Below, piece after piece: positions 15,395-24,100 of a DNA stretch of 64,000 bases (within the stretch, counting starts at the first letter, position 1; each line of letters opens with the position of its first letter). The notes beneath the pieces were generated by a model. The model was given only the letters and a program-made list of their open reading frames with translations. It was not told the origin of the DNA and did not search any database. Both the position numbers and the translations under genes were made by a program. Origin of the DNA: Pseudomonas sp. Fl4BN1 (GTDB lineage: Bacteria; Pseudomonadota; Gammaproteobacteria; Pseudomonadales; Pseudomonadaceae); contig NZ_JAAARM010000027.1 in NCBI RefSeq assembly GCF_009908285.1, forward strand, positions 34,191 through 98,190, written 5' to 3'.

Positions 15395-16645
15395 ATGAGT
15401 CCACCTGCGCATAGTGCTCGCATTGCCCTGTTCCTGTGTGGCTGCGCGGCCTTTCTCAACCTGTATGCGACCCAGGGCATTCTTCAGGAGCTCGCCCAGA
15501 GCTTTCAAGTGAGCCTCAGAGAGGCCGGCTGGAGCATTACCGTAACCACCCTGGCGGTGGCCATGACCGCGCCCTTTGTCAGTCGCTTCACCGGCCGTTT
15601 CGACCCGCGCTCGGTGATTGTGCTGGCCGCGCTGATGCTGGCGCTACCGGCGGGGTTGGCGGCCAGTGCCGGCAGCTTTGCCCAGCTACTGGCCTGGCGC
15701 TTTATCGAAGGCATGCTGATCCCGGTGGTGTTCGCCACCAGCGTCGCCTATATCGGCGACCGCTGGAGCGGAGGCACTGTCACCGAAATCACCAGCCTCT
15801 ATGTGGCCGGCACTGTGCTCGGCGGTTTTGCCGGACGCTTCGTCACCGGTGTCATCACCGAGTACCTGGGCTGGCGTGAGGCTTTTGCCCTGTTGGCAGG
15901 CTTGAGCCTGCTGATCGGCCTGGCCATTCACCGTCTGCTGCCGGGCAATCCTGCGCGGGTCGGCAGAAGCACGCCGAAGCCGCTGAGCGCTCTGAGTGAG
16001 CTATGCCGCAGGCCTTTGCTGGCGGCCTACGGCGTGGGTTTTTGCGTGCTGTTCTCGCAAGTGGCCACCTTTACCTACGCCGGGCTCTACCTCAGCCAGG
16101 CGCCATTCAACCTGGGAGCTGCGGCCCTCGGCAGTGTCTACACAGTGTTCCTGTTGGCGCTGGTGGTGATTCCCGTCGCCGGGCGCCTGAGCCAGTCCCG
16201 CCCGCAAGCCGAACTGCTGATCGTCGCGGCGCTGCTGGGTGTCTGCGGTTCGTTCCTGACCCTGCTGCCCTCGCTGTGGCTGATCGTACTGGGGCTGGCC
16301 TTGAGCTCCACAGGGGTGTTCCTGGCCCAGGCCGCCGCCAACGCCTTTACCACCGCCACCGCCCGGCACAACCGAGCTGGCGCCGTGGGGCTGTACCTGA
16401 CCTGTTACTACCTGGGCGGCAGTTTCGGCGCTGTGCTCCCGTCACTGTTCTGGAGCCGCTGGGGTTGGCAGGGCTGTGTGGCGTTGATCGTGGTTTTCCA
16501 GGTGCTGTCGCTGTTGATCGCCTGGAGCGGCTGGCGGCCTGGCGCGCCGCAAGGCTCGGCCAGCCACGAGCGCAGTGATTCAGGCCCCCGCGATCCAGGA
16601 AGCAGCGACCCAGTAACCCGCGGGGTGGATGCCCCCCGACCTTGA
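15395..16645 (+). CDS. MFS transporter (YnfM-like)
   Basis: The 416-residue protein has about 12 membrane helices. It starts MSPPAHSARIALFLCGCAAF, with gagagg upstream of the ATG. The motif A-like loop between helices 2 and 3 reads RFTGRFDPRS and an antiporter-type motif C region lies near YVAGTVLGGFAGRF. It resembles YnfM/NepI-like exporters of the drug:H+ antiporter type. It is divergent from the LysR gene and overlaps the next MFS gene by 17 bases. The final roughly 30 residues are a hydrophilic Ser/Arg/Pro-rich tail, unusually long for the family. Confidence 0.88.
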   Translation: MSPPAHSARIALFLCGCAAFLNLYATQGILQELAQSFQVSLREAGWSITVTTLAVAMTAPFVSRFTGRFDPRSVIVLAALMLALPAGLAASAGSFAQLLAWRFIEGMLIPVVFATSVAYIGDRWSGGTVTEITSLYVAGTVLGGFAGRFVTGVITEYLGWREAFALLAGLSLLIGLAIHRLLPGNPARVGRSTPKPLSALSELCRRPLLAAYGVGFCVLFSQVATFTYAGLYLSQAPFNLGAAALGSVYTVFLLALVVIPVAGRLSQSRPQAELLIVAALLGVCGSFLTLLPSLWLIVLGLALSSTGVFLAQAAANAFTTATARHNRAGAVGLYLTCYYLGGSFGAVLPSLFWSRWGWQGCVALIVVFQVLSLLIAWSGWRPGAPQGSASHERSDSGPRDPGSSDPVTRGVDAPRP

Positions 16646-17891
16646 TTTTCCTCAGCCGCCGGCCAATCCGATGAATGATCCGCAACATCCAGCCTTACCC
16701 GCCGCTGCAACCGTGCGTCGTCGCTCGTTGCTGGCCGCTTGCAGTGCCCATGCCGTGCATGACGGCCTCACCGATGTGATCTATGTGCTGCTGCCGATCT
16801 GGCAGGCGCAATTCGCGATGAGCTACGCGCAGATCGGCCTGCTGCGCGGTGCCTACTCGGCCATGATGGCCGGCTGCCAACTGCTGGCCGGCCGCGCAGC
16901 CAGGCGCTGGGGGCGTGAGCGTCTGCTGGTGGGCGGCACTGCCCTGGCTGGCCTGGCCTATCTGCTGGTGGGGCAGGCCACGGGCTTGAGCATGCTGCTC
17001 CTGGCGCTGCTGCTCGGCGGCCTGGGGGCAAGTACCCAGCACCCACTGGCGTCCTCGCTGATCAGCGACACCCACGAAGCCGCTGGCGGGGTCAAGCAAG
17101 CCCTGGCGCAATACAACTTTGCCGGTGATATCGGCAAGACTCTGATCCCCGGGCTGGTAGGGCTGTTGCTGACGCTGATCAGCTGGCGCGCCAGTGTCAC
17201 CCTGATCGGACTCCTGGGCCTGGCCGCCGCGTTGTTGCTGTGGTGGCTGATTCCGCCCCGGAGCAGTACCTCGGCGTTGCGGGAAAAAAACCTCAAGGCG
17301 TCCAGGGGCCAGGGTTCCGCCAGCGGACTGCGGGCACTGATCCTCACTGGCACCCTGGACAGTGCCGTGCGCATGGGCTTTCTGACCTTCCTGCCGTTTC
17401 TGCTCAAGGCCAAGGGCGCCGGCACCGCGGGTATCGGCCTGGCCCTGACCTTGCTGTTTATCGGTGGTGCGTTCGGCAAGTTGCTCTGCGGTTACCTGGG
17501 GGTGCGCATCGGCATGATGAAGACCGTGTGGCTCACCGAGTTCAGCACCGCGAGCCTGATCGTGCTGGCGCTGTTCCTGCCCTATGGCGGCCTGATGCTG
17601 ATGTTGCCGCTGCTGGGGCTGGCCCTGAATGGCACCTCATCGGTGCTGTATGGCGCGGTACCGGACCTGGCGGGCGCCGACAAGCGCGAGCAGGCGTTCT
17701 CGTTGTTCTACACCGGCACCATCGGCGGCGGGGCGCTGGCCCCGATACTGTTCGGCAGCCTCGGGGACTTCACCGGCATTCCCCTGGCGGTCATGGCGCT
17801 AGCCGTGACCCTGTTGCTGACGCTGCCCCTGTCCTGGTACGTACAACGGGGGCTGGATGCGGATGCCCGCTCGCTGCGCCACGCAGGCTGA
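16629..17891 (+). CDS. MFS transporter (fosmidomycin-resistance type)
   Basis: The start at 16629 follows ggggtgg and overlaps the previous gene; an ATG at 16671 (MNDPQHPAL) is a plausible alternative. The 420-residue product has 12 hydrophobic segments. Near the N-terminus SAHAVHDGLTDVIYVLLPIW, together with HPLASSLISD and KQALAQYNFAGDIGKTL, are features of the Fsr-like group of MFS exporters. It probably exports a small toxic or signalling molecule together with or alternately to the upstream MFS protein under LysR control. Substrate unknown. Confidence 0.85.
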   Translation: MPPDLDFPQPPANPMNDPQHPALPAAATVRRRSLLAACSAHAVHDGLTDVIYVLLPIWQAQFAMSYAQIGLLRGAYSAMMAGCQLLAGRAARRWGRERLLVGGTALAGLAYLLVGQATGLSMLLLALLLGGLGASTQHPLASSLISDTHEAAGGVKQALAQYNFAGDIGKTLIPGLVGLLLTLISWRASVTLIGLLGLAAALLLWWLIPPRSSTSALREKNLKASRGQGSASGLRALILTGTLDSAVRMGFLTFLPFLLKAKGAGTAGIGLALTLLFIGGAFGKLLCGYLGVRIGMMKTVWLTEFSTASLIVLALFLPYGGLMLMLPLLGLALNGTSSVLYGAVPDLAGADKREQAFSLFYTGTIGGGALAPILFGSLGDFTGIPLAVMALAVTLLLTLPLSWYVQRGLDADARSLRHAG

Positions 17892-18248
17892 CAGTTTCTC
17901 GTCCGTTAGGCTGGCGATGAGGTGGGGGTGGTTCATCCTGTTTCTTGGGGACGCCGTTTAATCTGCGGTTATCCCGAGACATGGGATGTCCTGCATTCAG
18001 AATTTTCTTACAGACGCTGATGGGGCAGCTGCCTAAGATTGTCCCGTTCGCCCGGCCAGGTACCACAGGCAACACGCTGAATGGCGGTCACTGGTCAGGG
18101 CGGGCTGCAACATCGCGGCACCTGCCCGCCCGGCCTCAATTCTGCCTACTGCCCTTGGCTGGCCGGGTCGGCTTTTCAGCGTTCAACACCCCTCAGGACG
18201 ATCCGTCCGCTTGCTGTTACTCCTCCTTCTTGCTTCGCCTTCCCGGTT
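17892..18248. other. Intergenic region between convergent genes
   Basis: The MFS gene ends at 17891 (plus) and the NodT-type gene ends at 18249 (minus). Open frames across the interval are Arg/Pro-rich and lack starts with ribosome-binding sites. I see no RNA gene or clear terminator. Confidence 0.6.
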
Positions 18249-19670
18249 TCAGGGTCGCTGCTGTGACAGTGCCAGCCCCGGCACTTCGCCCCACGCGCCG
18301 CCCAGGGCCTGGTACAGATTGACCTCGGCCAGCAACTGCGCCAGCCGGTCGTTGATCAGGCCCTGCTGGGCACTGAACAGTGAGCGCTGGGCGTCAAGAA
18401 ACACCAGGTTGCTGTCGACGCCGATCCGATAGCGATGTTCGGCCAGGTCGTAATAGTCCTGGCTGGCCTGCACCAGGTTGTGCTGGGCGCTCAGTTGCTG
18501 CTGGTAGGTCTGGCGCGCGGCGAGGCCGTCGGCGACTTCCTGGAAGGCGGTCTGAATGGCTTTCTCATACTGGGCCACGCTGATGTCTTTCTGCAGACGC
18601 GAATAGTCCAGGCTGGCCCGCAGGTTGCCGGCATTGAAAATCGGCAGGTTGATCTGTGGCTGAAAGATCCAGCCACCGGAGCCGCTCTTGAACAGCCCCG
18701 AAAGCTCCTTGCTGGAACTGCCGGCGCTGGCGGTCAGGCTGACGCTGGGAAAGAACGCCGCTCGCGCCGCACCGATATTGGCGTTGGCGGCTTGCAGCTG
18801 GTACTCGGCCTGGAGGATGTCCGGGCGCCGTTGCAACAGGTTCGAAGGCAGCCCGGCGGGTACTTGGGCGAGCATGCCCTCAGCTAGCCCGCGTTCTGGC
18901 AGGCTTGAGGGCAGCGGTGCGCCCACCAGCAAGGTCAGGTTGTTCAGGTCCAGGGCCACTTGGCGCTGGTAGCGGGCCAGGCTGGCACGGGTGCTGTCGA
19001 CGCTGGTGCGGGCCTGGGCCACGTCCAGTGCCGAGACCTTGCCGGCACTGCCGTTGCGCGCGGTCAGGCGCAGGCTCTGTTCGTCTGCTGCCAGGGTCTT
19101 GCGGGTCAGCTCCAGCAACTCATGATCGGCGCACCAGGTCATGTAGGCCGTGGCGACATTGGCCACCAGGCTCAACTGCGCGCTACGCCGGGCTTGCTCA
19201 CTGGACAGGTAGGTCATCAGCGCCTGCTGGCTGAGGCTGCGGATGCGCCCGAAAAAATCCAGCTCGTAGGCGCTGATGCCCAGGTTGGCGGAATAGCTGG
19301 AGCTGATCATCGCCTTGCTACCGGTCACCGATTGCGGCAGGCGCTGGCGCTTGCCGGACGCGTTGGCCGATACCGCCGGCAGCAGGTCGGCGCGCTGGAT
19401 GCGGTACTGGGCCTGGTAGGCCGCGACGTTCAGCGCCGCGACCCGCAGGTCGCGGTTGTTCTCCAGGGCACTGTGGATCAGCTGTTGCAACAGTGGGTCC
19501 TGAAACAGGCCCTGCCAGTCGGCCCCGACCGTGCCACTGGCCGGGGCGTAGGCCGCGCCTTGCGGGTACTGCGGGGCCACCGGTGATGCGGGACGCTGGT
19601 AGTCCGGGATCAGCGAGCAGCCGCCGAGGGCCAGGGCCAGGGCCGCCAGGTGCAGTGGGGAGTTACGCAT
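18249..19670 (-). CDS. Outer-membrane efflux lipoprotein, NodT/OprM family
   Basis: The 473-residue protein starts MRNSPLHLAALALALGGC, a lipoprotein signal with lipobox ALGGC. Two repeated OEP domains follow with long helical hairpins (AYQAQYRIQRADLLPAVSAN; ANANIGAARAAFFPSVSLTA), the trimeric channel fold of OprM/TolC. It would form the outer-membrane exit duct for an inner-membrane pump. It lies beside the LuxR regulator and the lipopeptide genes. In Pseudomonas lipopeptide islands a NodT-like gene in this place, together with distal macAB, serves export; that assignment here is by context. Confidence 0.9.
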   Translation of the reverse strand: MRNSPLHLAALALALGGCSLIPDYQRPASPVAPQYPQGAAYAPASGTVGADWQGLFQDPLLQQLIHSALENNRDLRVAALNVAAYQAQYRIQRADLLPAVSANASGKRQRLPQSVTGSKAMISSSYSANLGISAYELDFFGRIRSLSQQALMTYLSSEQARRSAQLSLVANVATAYMTWCADHELLELTRKTLAADEQSLRLTARNGSAGKVSALDVAQARTSVDSTRASLARYQRQVALDLNNLTLLVGAPLPSSLPERGLAEGMLAQVPAGLPSNLLQRRPDILQAEYQLQAANANIGAARAAFFPSVSLTASAGSSSKELSGLFKSGSGGWIFQPQINLPIFNAGNLRASLDYSRLQKDISVAQYEKAIQTAFQEVADGLAARQTYQQQLSAQHNLVQASQDYYDLAEHRYRIGVDSNLVFLDAQRSLFSAQQGLINDRLAQLLAEVNLYQALGGAWGEVPGLALSQQRP

Positions 19671-19730
19671 TGATCAGCCTCGTGACAAGGACAGCCTGAT
19701 GGCGGGCGACAAGCGATGCGGAGCCGCGCC

Positions 19731-20531
19731 TCAGGCGCCGACCATCCACTTGGCCAGTCCGTGGCGGCCGCTGACCCCGAGCTTGGTGGCCGCGCGCTTG
19801 AGGTAGGTTTCGACGGAGCTGTTCTTGACGCTCAGGCGCTCGGCCATTTCCGGCACGGTGCCTCCGGTCAACAGTCCCAGGCACACCTCTTTTTCCCGCG
19901 CTGAAAGGCTGATGTCGCCCAGGGACAGGCGTTCGTCGAACTCCCGTTGCAAGGGGGTCTGCTGACGCGTGTCCAGCGGCCGGGGGTTCCAGCTGCGCAG
20001 GTTTTTCAGGGCTTGTTGCCGATGCAACTGGGCGTGGCGCTCCAGCAGCGGCAGCAGGGTTTCCGACAGGCTCTTGAGAAACGACAGTTCTGCCAGAGAG
20101 AAACCGCCCTGGGTGGGCTCGCGGTAGAGGGTGATGACACAGCGGCGATTGGCTTTGCGCGAGACCAGGTGGCATTGGTGCGGGGAGTTGCGCGGATGCC
20201 CGCTGTGGGCCTGGGCATTCATCTGGATCAGTAGCGATTCGTCCATTTCCAGTATCTTGTGCAGCAGCGGATCATGGCGCCGCGGGGGCTCCGGCAGTGG
20301 CACATCCTCGTGCAATCCGGCGCGTCCCAGCAGGGTGATTTCCAGTGGGCTGGCCTGGCGTTCGTCGAGGGTCCATTCGCTGAGCCGCAATGGATTCACC
20401 GGTACCAGTTTGTCCACCAGTTGCAGCATGTTGCTGGCGAATTGAGCGTGGCCGGTGCTGGAGATCAACTGCCCCAGTTCGAAGTAGAAGTTCGGGGTTC
20501 CCATGTTGGCGATACTGCTGGTCAGACTCAT
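19731..20531 (-). CDS. LuxR family regulator upstream of lipopeptide NRPS genes
   Basis: I chose the ATG at 20531 (aaggat ribosome-binding sequence upstream), giving 266 residues from MSLTSSIANMGTPNFYFELG; the ATG at 20648 lacks one. The C-terminal LuxR helix-turn-helix spans the last 65 residues (SLSAREKEVCLGLLTGGTVP, then SSVETYLKRAATKLGV). The N-terminal part does not resemble an acyl-homoserine-lactone or receiver domain, as expected of the LuxR regulators that flank Pseudomonas lipopeptide clusters and activate them. It is divergent from the first synthetase gene with about 500 bases between. It is paralogous to the regulator at 58992-59768. Confidence 0.9.
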   Translation of the reverse strand: MSLTSSIANMGTPNFYFELGQLISSTGHAQFASNMLQLVDKLVPVNPLRLSEWTLDERQASPLEITLLGRAGLHEDVPLPEPPRRHDPLLHKILEMDESLLIQMNAQAHSGHPRNSPHQCHLVSRKANRRCVITLYREPTQGGFSLAELSFLKSLSETLLPLLERHAQLHRQQALKNLRSWNPRPLDTRQQTPLQREFDERLSLGDISLSAREKEVCLGLLTGGTVPEMAERLSVKNSSVETYLKRAATKLGVSGRHGLAKWMVGA

Positions 20532-21045
20532 ATCCTTATCATCCTTGATCAAGACAAATCGCTGATCGAAGCGCGGTTGCCACGGCGGCCTGGGGCAGGT
20601 TCCTGATGAACCTAGCCTGTAGGAAAAGTCTGATTTAATCCCAAGCATTTACTTCACGTCTGTAGGGGGAAACCGGGACACAAGGGCCATGCCAGAGCCT
20701 TGGGCGGGGCTTGGGCAATGGCCCTCCAACAGGCCTGTCGGGCCCGCAGGTGTTCGTCCTCGCGGTGCTGCAAGGCACTGAATCAGCGATAGGTCCGGGT
20801 CCCCGAAGAGGGGCCGGGCAGGTCAGGAGCGTCGTGTACGGATAGCCAATCTCCTACAGCTGATTCAGCAGATCAGCAGGTGCTACGGGAACTTGGGTGC
20901 AGGCCCCTGGCCCGCGTTTCATCGGGGGCTTGCCAGGCTCCGGGCACCCCGTGGACTGTCCGGGTTTCGGGTGACATACAGGCCCCGGGGCCGATGCTTA
21001 AATCCGCGAACGCCGGTGCCCGGACCATCACCTGAGAAGGACCTT
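20532..21045. promoter_or_regulatory. Divergent intergenic region before the lipopeptide synthetase genes
   Basis: About 510 bases separate the LuxR gene from the short ORF that precedes the first synthetase. It must hold the promoter for the very long plus-strand transcription unit and that of the regulator. A relatively AT-rich patch near 20630-20665 is the most promoter-like segment. I cannot assign -35/-10 elements or a regulator box with confidence. Confidence 0.5.
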
Positions 21046-21150
21046 ATGACGCATTTTTCTGCCACTGTCGTGGGCGCCTTCGCCGCGCAAGCCACCCTTG
21101 CCATCCACTGCCCGCAATCCGCCGCATGCCCGGTCCGGGGGTGCTCATGA
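21046..21150 (+). CDS. Possible 34-residue leader ORF coupled to NRPS gene 1
   Basis: An ATG at 21046, seven bases after gagaagga (the best ribosome-binding sequence in the interval), opens 34 codons (MTHFSATVVGAFAAQATLAI and onward, four cysteines in the last third: CPQSAACPVRGCS). Its TGA overlaps the ATG of the first synthetase in an ATGA arrangement. This suggests translational coupling. The peptide itself resembles nothing known and may be only a device for ribosome loading; it could also be chance. Confidence 0.45.
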   Translation: MTHFSATVVGAFAAQATLAIHCPQSAACPVRGCS

Positions 21151-24100
21151 ACGTCGCAGCGTTGTCGAACCAAGGCCTGCCACTGACTGCCGGGCAGCGC
21201 GATATCTGGCTGGACCAACTGAGCCGTGGCGACTCGCCGCTGTACAACATTGGCGGTTATGCGGACCTTCAGGGACCCTTCACGCCAGAACTGATGCAGC
21301 GCACGGTGGAGTTGCTGGTGCATAAGCACGATGTGCTACGCACTGTGCTGTCCCTTGAGGGCAGTGATGATGGCCTGCCTTTGCAGTACTTTGACCGACA
21401 GTGGCCGGTGCAGCTGGAATTCCATGACCTGTCGCAGGAGAGCGATCCACTGGCCGCCGCCCAGGCGCGGATTCGCTGGCAGATGCAGCAGCCATTCAAG
21501 CTCAGCGGCGAGCGCCTGTGCCGTTTTTCGTTGTTCCGCCTGAGCCCCAGCCATCACCTGATGGAAGTCGAGGCCCACCACTTGATCCTCGACGGTTGGG
21601 GCTTCGCCCAGCTGTCCCAGTCTCTGGGGGGGCTCTACAGCGCCCTGGTGCAGAACGAGGAACCGCTGGCCTCGGCGCCGTCCTTTATCGACTTCATCGA
21701 GGATGACGCCCGCTACCACCAGTCCAATCGCTACGCCCGGGACCGGGACTACTGGCTGGACAAATACCGCACCTTGCCGGAGCCGCTGCTGCGCCCGCGC
21801 TATCGCCCGTCCCAGGACGCCACGACCCCCGGTGCGACCTTGGTGCAGGCCTTCCCCGCAGCCCTGCATGAACGGATGAAGGCCCTGGGCAAAAGCGCCG
21901 GGGCCTCGGCCTTCCATGTGCTGCTGGCGGCGTTGCATGTGTATTTCACCCGGGCCGGGCAGCGCGACGAATGGGTCCTGGGCATGCCGGTGCTCAACCG
22001 GCCGAATGCTGCGTTCAAGGTGACCCTGGGCTCCTTTACCCAGGTCAGTGCGGTGCGCATGGATTTTGGCCGCGAGCTGACCTTCGAAGCCCTGGTGGTG
22101 GCGGTACGGGATGTGTTGAAGCAGGATTTCCGCCACCAGCGTTTTCCCCTGAGTGAACTCAATCGCACCCTCGGATTGCTGCGAGAGGACCGAGGGCAGC
22201 TGTTCGAATTGTCGCTGTCCTATGAACTGGAGGACCTGGATTACCGCTACGGCGAGGCGCAGGCCTCGTCGGTGAAGGTCTCCAACCGCCACGAGCCGAC
22301 GCCCCTGGCGATTCACCTGCGCAGCAACAGTTTCGATGACAGCGCCTGGATGCATTACGTCTACGACTCGGCGTTTTTCCAGCCCCACGAAATCGAGGCC
22401 CTGGCGGCCTGCCTGATCCATGTGCTGGAACAGGGGCTGGAGAACACTGCCTTGGCGGTACAGCGGTTCTCGTTGCTGACCAGCGCTGCCGATGCCTGTC
22501 TACAAGCATGGAATGCCACCGACCAGCCGCTGGCTGACGAGCCGCGCATTCACACCCGGGTCGAGGCCTGGGCCCAGCGCACCCCGCAGGCCATTGCCCT
22601 GATGGCCCAGGGGCAATCACTGAGTTATGCGCAGCTCAATCAGCGGGCCAATACCCTGGCACTGCACCTGCAGGCGCTCGGCGTGCGCCCTGACGATCGG
22701 GTGGCGATCATTGCCCGGCGCAGCCTGGAAACCCTGGTGGGACTGTTGGCGATCCTCAAATCCGGGGCCGCTTATGTTCCTCTGGATCCGGCCCATCCCC
22801 CAGAGCGCCTGGCTTATCTGCTGGAAGACAGTGCCCCGGTGGCGGTGCTGAGCCAGGTGAAGCTGCGCGAACGCCTGCCGGCCCTGGCGGTGCCACTGAT
22901 CGAGCTGGACAGCCCGCTGTGGGCCCAGGGCTCGGCAGGCAATCCCCAGGTGGCGGGGCTGACGGCGCAGCACCTGGCCTATGTGATCTACACCTCGGGT
23001 TCCACCGGCTTGCCCAAGGGCGTGATGGTGGAACACCAGAGCCTGTCGAACCTGGTGGACTGGCATTGCCAGGCCTTCGACCTGCATTCGGGCAGCCACA
23101 CTTCGAGCCTTGCCGGGTTTGGCTTCGATGCCATGGCCTGGGAAGTCTGGCCGGCCCTGTGCGTCGGCGCGACCCTGCACCTGGCGCCGGTCAGCGACGG
23201 CCCCGAAGACCTCGACAGCCTGCTCGCCTGGTGGCGGGCCCAGCCCCTGCAGGTGAGCTTTTTGCCGACGCCGGTGGCCGAGTACGCCTTCAGCCAGCAG
23301 CTTGGCCATCCAACCCTGCGTACCCTGCTGATCGGTGGCGAGCGCCTGCGCCAGTTGCCCGGCCAGCAGCGCTTCAAGGTGATCAACAACTACGGCCCTA
23401 CCGAAGCCACGGTGGTGGCCACCTCCGGGGCCATCGAGCCGGGGCAGGTCCTGCATATCGGCCGGCCCATCGCCAATACCCGGGTGTACCTGCTGGATGA
23501 CCAGCAACGCCTGGTGCCGATTGGGGTCGCCGGCGAGCTCTATGTCGGTGGCAGCGGGGTGGCCCGGGGTTACCTCAACCGCGCTGAACTGACCGCCGAA
23601 CGTTTTCTCCGCGACCCTTTCAGTGCTCAGCCTGGGGCGCGCCTGTACCGCACCGGCGACCTGGCCCGCTGGCTGGCGGACGGCTCCCTGGAATACCTGG
23701 GGCGCAATGACGATCAAGTGAAGATCCGCGGCCAGCGCATCGAGCTGGGAGAAATCGAAACCCGCCTGGGTGCCCATCCGGCCCTCCAGGAAGCGGTGGT
23801 CCAGGTCCGCGACGGTCAGTTGGTGGCCTGGTTCAGCGCCCGCCAGGAGCTGCCGATCACCCAGCTACGGGACTACCTGCGCCAGCAGTTGCCGGACTAC
23901 ATGGTGCCGATGGCCTACGTGAAACTCGACGCCTTGCCCCTGACCGCCAACGCCAAGCTGGACCGCAAGGCCCTGCCGGCGCCCGGGCCCCAGGCCTTGA
24001 TCAGTCGCGAATACCAGGCGCCCCAGGGTCCGTTGGAAACCACCCTGGCTGCGCTGTGGGCCGAGGTGCTGCAGGTCGAGCGGGTCGGGCGCAACGATCA

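Noticed and set aside
20630..20700. A lux-box-like operator before the synthetase genes
   Set aside because: No convincing dyad of the expected length was found, and the flanking LuxR proteins lack an acyl-homoserine-lactone domain, so a canonical lux box is not expected.
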